Positions 1 through 8,000 of a stretch of DNA of 64,000 nt are shown piece after piece. The notes under the pieces are model-generated. The model did no database searches and had not been told where the DNA came from. It saw only the letters and a program-made list of their open reading frames with translations. The stretch is from UBA6398 sp963660485 (GTDB taxonomy: Bacteria > Bacteroidota > Bacteroidia > Bacteroidales > Bacteroidaceae), in assembly GCA_963660485.1 (NCBI GenBank), contig CAVKYH010000005.1, positions 1-64,000 of the forward strand, given 5' to 3'. The position numbers and the translations under genes are program-made. How positions within the stretch are numbered: the first letter of the stretch is position 1; every line of letters begins with the position of its first letter.

Positions 1-68
1 TAAATTCCGACGCATCTAATTTAAATTTGGTGGCCCGGAGTTTTTACGAGATGCGTTGTCTTTTTTTC
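1..68 (-). repeat. Modular TTTAAA repeat, copy A (cut by window edge)
   Basis: First copy of the dispersed intergenic repeat. Reading the minus strand it has the GGCATCTCG-type arm (one G short), cassette CCGGGCCACCA, linker AATTTAAATT, cassette AGATGCGTCGG and the start of a second linker, which runs off the window. A run of seven T follows the arm on the plus strand. It lies upstream of the sugar acetyltransferase. Confidence 0.9.
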
Positions 69-185
69 GGGGTGGATTGTTGTGGAATTTGTGTGGGGAA
101 ATGTCGTGATTTTTCATAATTTTGTTTGTACAGATAGACGCGATAATCAGACAATAAAAAATAGAACTTGAAAAATTACGTGTGT

Positions 186-785
186 ATGAAAACCGAATTG
201 CAGAAATGTATGGACGGCGAACTGTTTGACGGGAGCGACAAGGAACTTGTGGAAATCACAGTAAGGAACAAGCGACTGCTCGCCGAATATAATGCCACTG
301 ACTTTGCCGACAAGGATAGAAAGAACCGGATATTGAGCGAAATGCTCGGCTCTATGGGGGAAAACATTCATATAGACATTGATTTTCATTGCGAATACGG
401 GAGAAACATTCACCTTGGCAGCAATGTTATAATCAATATGAATTGTACGTTTGTAGACAACAATCGTATCGATGTGGGAAACAATGTGCTTATAGCCTCG
501 AATGTGCAGATTTATACGGCTACTCACCCCACTAAGGCTTCGGAACGTATTGTGCAGAATTGGAATGGAAGTACCGGCGATGGGTATTGCCGCGTCTATG
601 CGCTGCCTGTGAAGATTGAAGACAATGTGTGGATTGGCGGCGGGGCTATCCTGTTGCCCGGAGTTACGGTAGGCAAAAATTCCGTGATAGGGGCGGGGAG
701 CGTTGTGGTGCGTTCCATTCCTGCAAACAGTGTTGCCGTGGGCAATCCTTGTAGGGTGATAAAAACTTTGCCCGAGGAAGAATAA
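186..785 (+). CDS. Sugar O-acetyltransferase (maltose/galactoside acetyltransferase-like)
   Basis: Left-handed beta-helix acetyltransferase of the maltose/galactoside O-acetyltransferase group, which moves acetyl from acetyl-CoA to a sugar hydroxyl in the cytoplasm. The start chosen is the ATG at 186, giving 199 residues that begin like the family (MKTELQKCMDGELFDG, then a helical N-terminal mat domain). A TTG at 168 in the same frame is less likely. Hexapeptide repeats fill the second half (VWIGGGAILLPGVTVGKNS, then VIGAGSVV), and TATHP carries the expected catalytic His. The protein ends with the usual VGNPCRVIK. The gene stands alone and converges on the TonB receptor gene, with a shared hairpin between them. 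Substrate cannot be told from sequence. Confidence 0.9.
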   Translation: MKTELQKCMDGELFDGSDKELVEITVRNKRLLAEYNATDFADKDRKNRILSEMLGSMGENIHIDIDFHCEYGRNIHLGSNVIINMNCTFVDNNRIDVGNNVLIASNVQIYTATHPTKASERIVQNWNGSTGDGYCRVYALPVKIEDNVWIGGGAILLPGVTVGKNSVIGAGSVVVRSIPANSVAVGNPCRVIKTLPEEE

Positions 786-789
786 CAAA

Positions 790-821
790 AATCTCCCGAC
801 GTAATTCTACGCCGGGAGATT
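790..821. terminator. Bidirectional terminator hairpin
   Basis: AATCTCCCG (790-798) pairs perfectly with CGGGAGATT (813-821) around a 14-nt loop, between two converging genes. T-rich sequence after the stem is weak on both strands. Confidence 0.6.
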
Positions 822-858
822 GATGAAAAAGTTAATGGCTTGGTTTGGACGGAATGGG

Positions 859-2727
859 TTACAGTTCAAACTTTATTCCGCCCATTATCGTTGCGCGGGG
901 CATTGTGAAGCCCTTCATCGTTTCATATTTTTGCGCCAACAGGTTTTCGCCGCGTGCATATACCTTCATGAATTTCGCAACTCGGTAGCTTGCCGTAAGA
1001 TTCCACAGTGTAAAATATTCTTTGTCGGCATTCTTTCCTGCGTCGAGGTAAAGCCCTGCGATGTATTGCACACCTGTGCTTAACGCCATGCGTCCTCGGG
1101 TGTAGTCAGCTCCGATGTAAAGTTTGTGTTCCGGCGCACCGGTTGTGGGATTGCTCATGTGGAGATAACTGTAGTTGGCATTGAGCGAAAGTGCGCGGGT
1201 TGCACGGAATTTTGACTCAAACTCCACGCCGCTGTTCTCGGTTTTCCCCGTATTGATGTTTCTTGGCTTTCCGTCGATCATCTGTGTGCTTATCATGTTG
1301 TCGGCTTTCAGATAAAACAGATTGAGTCCTATGTGCAGACGGTTTGACATCAGATTGTCGCTGAAGGCTATCTCGTAGTTCATCATGCGCTCGGGTTTCA
1401 AATCCTTGTTTGCCGGGCGAAACATATACAGTTCGCGAATCGTCGGGTTGCGGAATCCTTTGCTCACCATGGCACGTATTTGCGAATCATAGCCGAGCCG
1501 GAAAGTCAGTCCCCCTTGCGGCACAAGCTCCATGCCGGTTTGGGAATGCCAGTCGGCACGCAGTCCCGCGTTCAAGGTGATGAATTTTGCTATTTCCTGA
1601 CGAAAATCCAAATATCCTGCTATCTCGTCCTGCGTTTTATCGGCCAAATCTTTCTCTTCTTTGGTTTCAATCACCCGATTCCAGGCTCTTCCTCCGAAAT
1701 GTTGGTAGTCCAAGCCCACAGTAGTGCGGTTTCCTTTGAACAGCTGCGCACTTTCGTAAGCCGTAATGCCGCTCATTAAATCGTTGTGCAGATACAGTTG
1801 CGTTTGCGGCGTACCTCCGGCGTGGTATCCGTCGTTTATTTTATGGTGTCCCCAGTCGTAAAACGCACGGAATGCCCCGGAATATTTGCCGTAATCGTTG
1901 GTGAATTGCAGAGATGCGAGCCCGCGCGTAATTTTCGAGTCGTTGTCGATATAAGGATTGGTTTCCTCGCCGGGATTTGAGGCGTTGAAATGAGTGAGAC
2001 TCACATCGGCGCTCGCATTCCAGTATTTCGAAATGTCGAAACCCAATTTCGCGAATGCCGAGTACTGTTCAAATTCGCTGTTCCTGCGGTGTCCGTCGGT
2101 GCGCGAGTAGTTTATTCCTGCCGATGTACTGAAACGTCCGCTTTTTGTCTGGTTTGAAATTTGCCCTTGTAGCGTGCCGTATGAACCACCTTCGTATTGC
2201 ATTTCTGTTTTAGAGCCTTCCGTGCGAAGTTTGTGGGTTACGATATTCATCACACCGCCCATCGCGTTTGAGCCATACATCATCGACGCGGGCCCACGCA
2301 ACACTTCCACTTTTTCAGCCAACATAGTTTGATAGGCATCGGCTATGGGGTGTCCCATAAGCCCTGCATATTGCGGCTGGCCGTCTATCAGCACGAGTGT
2401 TTGCGCTCCGCTTCCTATGCCTCTCAGTTTTATTCCTCCTGCAGCGCCTGTCGAAACCCCGTAGCCCAGTATTCCGCGCGACGTGATGAACATTCCGGGC
2501 ACTTGTTCTGCGACGGTGGGCAAAACTGATGTGCGGAAATTTTTCGTCAACTCGTTTTGGTTTATCGTGCTTAGGGTCATGGGCAGATGACGAACGTCGG
2601 TGGCGTTGCGTGTGCCCGTTACCACAGTGGCGTTGAGGGTTTGCTGAGGCAGGGTGTCGCTTGGAGTTTGTGCGGAAACCGATATCCCGAACGCAGAAAG
2701 CGCAAAAAGAATGGTTGGAATCCTCAT
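859..2727 (-). CDS. TonB-dependent outer-membrane receptor
   Basis: TonB-dependent receptor of 622 residues, imported through a signal peptide (about residues 1-19) and expected in the outer membrane. The plug domain follows (about 30-170) with typical segments NATVVTGTR, VLIDGQPQ, VEVLRGPASMMYGSNAMGG and VMNIV. The rest is a 22-strand type barrel ending MGGIKFEL. The length is that of classic iron, haem or vitamin receptors rather than SusC proteins, which are near 1000 residues. Its ATG overlaps the stop of the upstream DUF362 gene by 4 bp, so the two are translationally coupled. No SusD partner is present. Substrate unknown. Confidence 0.93.
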   Translation of the reverse strand: MRIPTILFALSAFGISVSAQTPSDTLPQQTLNATVVTGTRNATDVRHLPMTLSTINQNELTKNFRTSVLPTVAEQVPGMFITSRGILGYGVSTGAAGGIKLRGIGSGAQTLVLIDGQPQYAGLMGHPIADAYQTMLAEKVEVLRGPASMMYGSNAMGGVMNIVTHKLRTEGSKTEMQYEGGSYGTLQGQISNQTKSGRFSTSAGINYSRTDGHRRNSEFEQYSAFAKLGFDISKYWNASADVSLTHFNASNPGEETNPYIDNDSKITRGLASLQFTNDYGKYSGAFRAFYDWGHHKINDGYHAGGTPQTQLYLHNDLMSGITAYESAQLFKGNRTTVGLDYQHFGGRAWNRVIETKEEKDLADKTQDEIAGYLDFRQEIAKFITLNAGLRADWHSQTGMELVPQGGLTFRLGYDSQIRAMVSKGFRNPTIRELYMFRPANKDLKPERMMNYEIAFSDNLMSNRLHIGLNLFYLKADNMISTQMIDGKPRNINTGKTENSGVEFESKFRATRALSLNANYSYLHMSNPTTGAPEHKLYIGADYTRGRMALSTGVQYIAGLYLDAGKNADKEYFTLWNLTASYRVAKFMKVYARGENLLAQKYETMKGFTMPRATIMGGIKFEL

Positions 2728-3674
2728 TTCTTGTCGATGTTAACGAGTTTGTATTTGCGGCTTCCCAATCCTATTTTTTCTGCGTGCTCAATGGTATGTA
2801 TTCCGTGGCGACTTGTGATGCGCTCTTTCAGTGGAGCGTTGTCGTTGTCTGCCGAAGGAGTCATATTGAATATGATGTCAACGCACGCCTGGTCGAGAGC
2901 GACGGGATCGGTTGAGGCAAGAATGCCGTAGTCTTTGAGCTTGCTGTCGGCAGGGTGGGAAACGCAGTCGCAATCTACCGACATGTTGTTCATCACGCTG
3001 ATATAGATGATGTTTTTGCCGAAATAGTTTGCCACTCCTTGGGCGGCGGCAGCCATGGATTCGAGGAAACCGTCCTGATTTCCCACGTTGCTCCAAAGAT
3101 TCTCGGGAGTATTCACCACGCCGGCGCTATGAATGTATGCCTTGCCGTTGGTAGAAGCCACGCCTATGCTTTGGTTTTTCAACACACCGCCGAGTCCGCC
3201 CATGGGGTGCCCTTTGAAATGTGCGAGGTTTATCATGAAGTTGTAGTTCTGCAAGTGAGAGCCAACGATGTCGTATTTGATGTGTGTGGTGTCTTTCACC
3301 GGGATTTTCATTTCGCCTTCCGAATCCATGATGTCCACTTTGGCGATTTTCGTAAACCCGTGTTCTTCGGCTACCCTCAGATGTTCTTCGGTTGTGCTGC
3401 GCTTTCCGCCGTAGGCTGTGTTGCATTCCACGATTGTGCCTTTCACCTTTTTTACGAGGGGAGCGATGAGCGAGGGATTAAGATAGTTTGGGTTTCCCGC
3501 TTCGCCCGTGCTGACTTTCACAGCTACCTTGCCGGTGGCTTTTACGCCGAGGGCTTTGTAAATGCGTACGAGGGATTCCGGAGATATATCGCGGGTAACG
3601 TAAACTTTTGGCTCTTGGGCCAGAACTTTTGCGCCTAACATCGCAACTAATGCGACCATAATCAGTTTTTTCAT
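2724..3674 (-). CDS. Exported DUF362 domain protein
   Basis: 316-residue protein with a clear signal peptide (MKKLIMVALVAMLGAKVLAQ), so exported, followed by a DUF362 domain over most of its length. DUF362 proteins often occur with iron-sulfur domains, but no ferredoxin CxxCxxC cluster is visible here. Cys residues occur only in VECNTAYGG, in the DCDCVSHPAD segment and in QACVDI. It is first of a two-gene unit with the TonB receptor (4-bp overlap), suggesting a joint role in handling the receptor's ligand in the periplasm, perhaps a metal or cofactor. That role is inference; the family has no firmly assigned activity. Confidence 0.85.
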   Translation of the reverse strand: MKKLIMVALVAMLGAKVLAQEPKVYVTRDISPESLVRIYKALGVKATGKVAVKVSTGEAGNPNYLNPSLIAPLVKKVKGTIVECNTAYGGKRSTTEEHLRVAEEHGFTKIAKVDIMDSEGEMKIPVKDTTHIKYDIVGSHLQNYNFMINLAHFKGHPMGGLGGVLKNQSIGVASTNGKAYIHSAGVVNTPENLWSNVGNQDGFLESMAAAAQGVANYFGKNIIYISVMNNMSVDCDCVSHPADSKLKDYGILASTDPVALDQACVDIIFNMTPSADNDNAPLKERITSRHGIHTIEHAEKIGLGSRKYKLVNIDKK

Positions 3675-3721
3675 ATTTTCAAATCTTTGTTGTTTGTTTG
3701 TTGTTGAAAGAATCGGTATTG

Positions 3722-3729
3722 CAAATATA
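3722..3729 (-). promoter_or_regulatory. Probable -7 element for the DUF362-TonB receptor unit
   Basis: Minus-strand TATATTTG matches the Bacteroidota -7 consensus TAnnTTTG about 48 bp upstream of the ATG at 3674. No good -33 TTG at the expected 19-21 bp distance was found. Confidence 0.45.
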
Positions 3730-3829
3730 ATAAATCTGTTTATAAGCCGAAAGTCAACCTTTTATATTGGTTATACAATCTGTAATCTGGGTAACAAACG
3801 GCTTTTTGTTTGCCCTGTTGTGGTGCGTG

Positions 3830-3945
3830 AAAAAACTACTCGGCATCTCGTAAAAACTCCGGGCCACCAAATTTAAATTAGATGCGTCGGAATTTAAATT
3901 AGATGCCTTGGAGTTTTTATGATATGCGATGCCTGTTTTTCGGGG
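3830..3945 (+). repeat. Modular TTTAAA repeat, copy B
   Basis: GGCATCTCGTAAAAACT arm, cassette CCGGGCCACCA, AATTTAAATT, cassette AGATGCGTCGG, AATTTAAATT, cassette AGATGCCTTGG, then an inverted arm AGTTTTTATGATATGC. Preceded by an A-run and ACTACTC, followed by a T-run. It occupies the gap between the end of the phytase-like gene and the promoter of the DUF362 gene, where nothing else is seen. Confidence 0.92.
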
Positions 3946-3965
3946 TAGGGGAGTGGATTAAAAAA

Positions 3966-3994
3966 TGCCGCTTGCGGCAGGGGCAAACGGCATA
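3966..3994 (-). terminator. Rho-independent terminator of the A2M-phytase operon
   Basis: On the minus strand ATGCCG and CGGCAT form a stem (3989-3994 with 3966-3971) followed directly by a T-run, 20 bp after the stop codon of the phytase-like gene. Confidence 0.7.
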
Positions 3995-4014
3995 TTGATA
4001 GGGGTAAAACGGCT

Positions 4015-5064
4015 TCAGAGAATAATAACCTTGATGTAGTCTTTAAGGTGATAGAGTGAATTTCCCGCTCCGGCCTGGGAATCGTTAATCAAAAGGAGTG
4101 TCTGCCGCCCGTCTTCGAGTTTCGGCCCGAGACACATGCCTTCGTAGTTAGCAAGATTCATCTGCCCGAAATTCAGATGCGTTGTAAAGTCGGCAATGGC
4201 TGTTTTGTAGAGCAACTGGTAGCTTGCAGATTTCAAGGGAACGTTTGCCGGAACAATGGGATTGCCTTCGGAAAGGTCTACGGCAAACAACCTTATGCGA
4301 CATTCGGCTCCCATATAGTTTGCAGGCACACTAATTTCTCTTTCCATTACAATGATGCGTCCGTCGGGCAGGGCTGCGATTTCCGAAATGCCGTGGGCGT
4401 AGTATTTTGCTTTGCTGTTGAGCGACGGACTCTCGAGCATGTAGGCGTATTGTGCCGACGTATTGAGATTTTGGTCGAATATCAGGATTCTTATAACGGC
4501 GGAATCGTTGAGCGCATCGCATTTCAAGGGGCGCTCGGTGGCTGCGAGAAAACGCGACGAGGCACTGTCGTAGGCCAACGACTCGAATCCGAAATTAGGA
4601 TATATGCTGTCGGGTGAAAACATTGTGGGAACGTTGAGTTTTCTTCCTGTAGGCTTCCCGTCGAGGTCGTATTCCAGGATTTCCTGGTCGTCTTCGGCAC
4701 TTATGAAAAGCGTATTGCCAGGTGCGAAATAGCATACTCCCTCTTCGTCGCGCCCGTTTGCCGACGTTTCTGCCGCATATAGCGCGCTGCGCGACACGTT
4801 GCGTATTTTCCCGTTGCGGTTGTCGATGTCAATATCAAAGATATAGAATCCGCTGCGTGCCTCCTTGTCGCTCACCACTGCGTAGGAGTTTCCCTCTACA
4901 TGCGTTATTCCGCTATAGTTTGCAGGCGGAATATCCCATTTCCTAAGGTTTGTTTGCGCGAGTGTCGTTGCGCTTTGCGCCATTGCCGTATTGCCGCACA
5001 ATGTTATGGCTGCGGCGGTAAACAATGAGGCGAGGGTTCTTTGCCCCAAGGCTCGGATTTTCAT
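4015..5064 (-). CDS. Exported esterase-like/phytase-like beta-propeller protein
   Basis: 349-residue protein with an N-terminal signal peptide ending near AMAQ (residue 29), followed by an 'esterase-like activity of phytase' domain (PF13449 type). Typical segments are YSGITHVEGNSYAVVSDKE, FGFESLAYDSASSRFLAATE, HGISEIAALPDGRIIVMERE and NYEGMCLGP. These are the conserved Glu/Asp-rich blade motifs of this beta-propeller group, which acts on phosphate or ester substrates in the periplasm or on the cell surface. The start overlaps the stop of the alpha-2-macroglobulin gene by 4 bp (ATGA), so the two are co-translated. True substrate is unknown. Confidence 0.85.
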   Translation of the reverse strand: MKIRALGQRTLASLFTAAAITLCGNTAMAQSATTLAQTNLRKWDIPPANYSGITHVEGNSYAVVSDKEARSGFYIFDIDIDNRNGKIRNVSRSALYAAETSANGRDEEGVCYFAPGNTLFISAEDDQEILEYDLDGKPTGRKLNVPTMFSPDSIYPNFGFESLAYDSASSRFLAATERPLKCDALNDSAVIRILIFDQNLNTSAQYAYMLESPSLNSKAKYYAHGISEIAALPDGRIIVMEREISVPANYMGAECRIRLFAVDLSEGNPIVPANVPLKSASYQLLYKTAIADFTTHLNFGQMNLANYEGMCLGPKLEDGRQTLLLINDSQAGAGNSLYHLKDYIKVIIL

Positions 5065-8000
5065 TTTGATTCGGTTGAGTTAATGGTAAGTCCCTTGGAA
5101 TGTCCCGTAAATTCGGGGGAATACAAACATTGTATGCTTGCCGGCGCTGCAAGATACGTTCCCTTTCGGTCAATACGGAAATCCATGCTGAATATATGGC
5201 TGCCTTTTTCGAGTTTTTCAAGGAAATAAACCTGCGAAGCGTCTCTCACGGCGAGATAGAACCATTCTCCGTTGTCGCAAGTATAACCTGAAATTTGTTT
5301 TGTAGGCTCAAGACACGCCGGGCGTGGGTCAACGAGGCTCACATAGTCGTAGTCGCGCAAAGCATTTACGGTGTAGCGCACGCGTATAAGGTCGCCAACG
5401 TTTACAATGGTCTTGGGAGTTACAGTTTTTTCCTTCCCGTTTTCAACAACGAAGTATTCGCGCTTTACAGTAAGCTCTTTGCCGCTGTTTTCCACGGTTG
5501 CCGCCGGAGCAAGATAGCGTCCGTAAATTCCTCCCCACGATATTCCGCCGTCGTTCTTGGATATGCTGATTGAAACAGGCGATGATTTCAGGTTGTCGAG
5601 CCTGAAGTCGGCGCGGATATAGCCCGTGGCATCTTCGTCAACGGTTTTCGCCGCTTTCATCACGTTTGTCTTTTCGCCGTTTTGCATGTTGAGCGTTATG
5701 GCATCGGGAAGTTTCGTGTTGAAATGCAGCAATGTGGTGTCGGTCTTTGTTGTAGAAAGCAGCGCGTAGGTTGCCTCTAATGTGTTGAGCGTAGTTAGCC
5801 ACCCCTGTGTGCGCTTTTCTTGCAAAATCCATTTGAGCATGCCGTTCTGGGTTGCCTTGTCGTTTGGTTCAAGTGCGCGTACCGCTTCAAGTGCAGCAAC
5901 TTGTGTGGGGATTTTGTAGCTGTTCCAATACGACGGCGCGCGGAAAGAATCGAAATAGATGCCTTTGTCTTTGTCTGAAACCGTATGTTCGAGCACACTT
6001 TGTAGGGCTGTCTTTGCTTCTTTGTCGTATCCCATGTCGGCAAGGACAAGTGCCGCCGTACTCTTGTCCTCCATATTAAGTTCGGAATAGTGTTTCGCGA
6101 GAATCGCAAGCAGGTATTTTCGGTTGGCAACGGCTTGTGCAGATGCTTTGCCAGGGTTCATTCGCATGATGTTGAGATAAGCAAGATGACTGTCCCATAT
6201 GTTTGGCGTGAAACCGCGCTTCTCGTTTTTCTTCATCTCTTCTATTTGCTTTGCCACCTGTTTGTCGAGGTATTTCACGGCATTTTGTATCGGCAGTTTC
6301 ATACATGGTTTTTCCATTATGCCGTTGAGACGCAACAGTATGGTAGCTATTTTTGTCGTGATATGTTGGCTTGAAGGCATTCCGGCAAACCAGCCGAATC
6401 CTCCGTCTTGGTTTTGTTGCCGTGTGAGACGTTCTTCAAGATTTCGCGCTTTCATTCCCGATTCCACCTCATCGTATACGTGCGAGAGTTCTCGGCGGCG
6501 CAACGAAATATTGTCGGCGTCAACAGCCCAAGGCGTCTCGGCAAGAAGAATGTTCTTCAAATCGGGATTGCGGAGCAGGGCGTTTTGCAGAAGAGTGTCG
6601 GCGGTTTGCTCGTTAGCCCATTTTTTTGCCGCTTGTTTGATTTCGGGCGAAAGATATGCTATTTCGTGCTCTAGAGATGCGGCGTAAAGTGCTGCGGCAA
6701 GCGTCAGCGCATCGTCGTATTTGGGAGAATCGATTTTTGGCAAGGCTTGCAATGCGAGCCATGTGGGGTTGGAGGTATATTCTATGGTGAGCCGGCGATT
6801 TGTTGTGCCTGCTTTTTTGCCCGTTATGCCTTCGGCGATGTTTACAGTATGGTTTCCGCTGTTTTCCAAGGTAAACGGTAACGCCTCTATCACTTCTGTT
6901 TTGTCGGAGAACACGGGTAGGTAATGCTGTTCTCCGTCGGAAAACTCGCCGCAATCGGCAATGATTTTACAGATAAGCAGAGGCGAAGAAATGTTCTCGT
7001 CTACGTTGAAAGGGAATGCGACAACGGTTTCGCCGTTTGCGCTTACGCTGAATTTTACAACCGACTGTTTTATCACGGCAAGGCTTTGCGCGTCGCAGAT
7101 AGTCATTGTTGCTTTTCCTGCAAGCGGTTTCGTCGAAATATTCTTTATTGTCGCGGGAATTGTAGCGGCATCGCCGATACGCAAGAAGCGTGGCAAATTT
7201 GACTGTATCATGAAGTCTTTTGTAACAGTTGCCGTGGTGTCTGCCTCAACAAGGTTCATGGATTTGGTATGTGCGAGAAGTTTTACATTCCATCGCGTAA
7301 GACTTTCCGGAGCTGTGAACGAAATCGTGAGATTACCGTTCTCGTCGGTGCGCAAGGTGGGAGCAAAGTAAGCTGTTTCGGTAAAGTTTTCTCGCGGTTT
7401 GATGTTGTTTGCATTTTGTCCGTTATCAGTGTCGGCACTACCTGTTTCGTTGGCTGCGACATCGGCTGCCAAACGTTCTTCTTCTGCGTTTCCGCGAATT
7501 GTAAGCATCTTTGGAGCGTTTGCTTCGGCAAGGGAATAATTCGAAACCTTCAAAGAACTTTTGCCCAAGCGTGTGAGTCCACCAATATGCCCTGTAAACA
7601 TCGCGTCTTGTATAAATGTTGGACATTCTAACAGATTGTCGAACGAGAGCGACGGACTTTTTTCGTATTTGGCCGGATTGTATTGGTAATTGAAGTAAGA
7701 GTTTTCTTTGTAGGTGCTCCATGATGCCGCCGGAATGTATTTCCCGAAAAATAAACTGGAGTTCCAGTAATTTTTTGCGAATTTGTCGAGCGAAGCATCA
7801 TAGATTGCAGCCACGGCAGATGCCTTGGCGGGTGTGCCGTCGGGGTTGAGGATTTGCAGCCGCCATTCTTCTTTTTGATTTGGGCGCAGGCGGTCGCGGA
7901 AAGAAGTCCATTTGTAGCGCAGACGTTTGTCGGGAATGGGTTTCTTGATGCTAATATTTTTGCTATATAGCACCCCGTCTTTTACAAAAGCCAAACTCAC

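Noticed and set aside
168..185. TTG start six codons upstream of the sugar acetyltransferase ATG
   Set aside because: The family begins at the ATG (186), and the extra residues have no counterpart.
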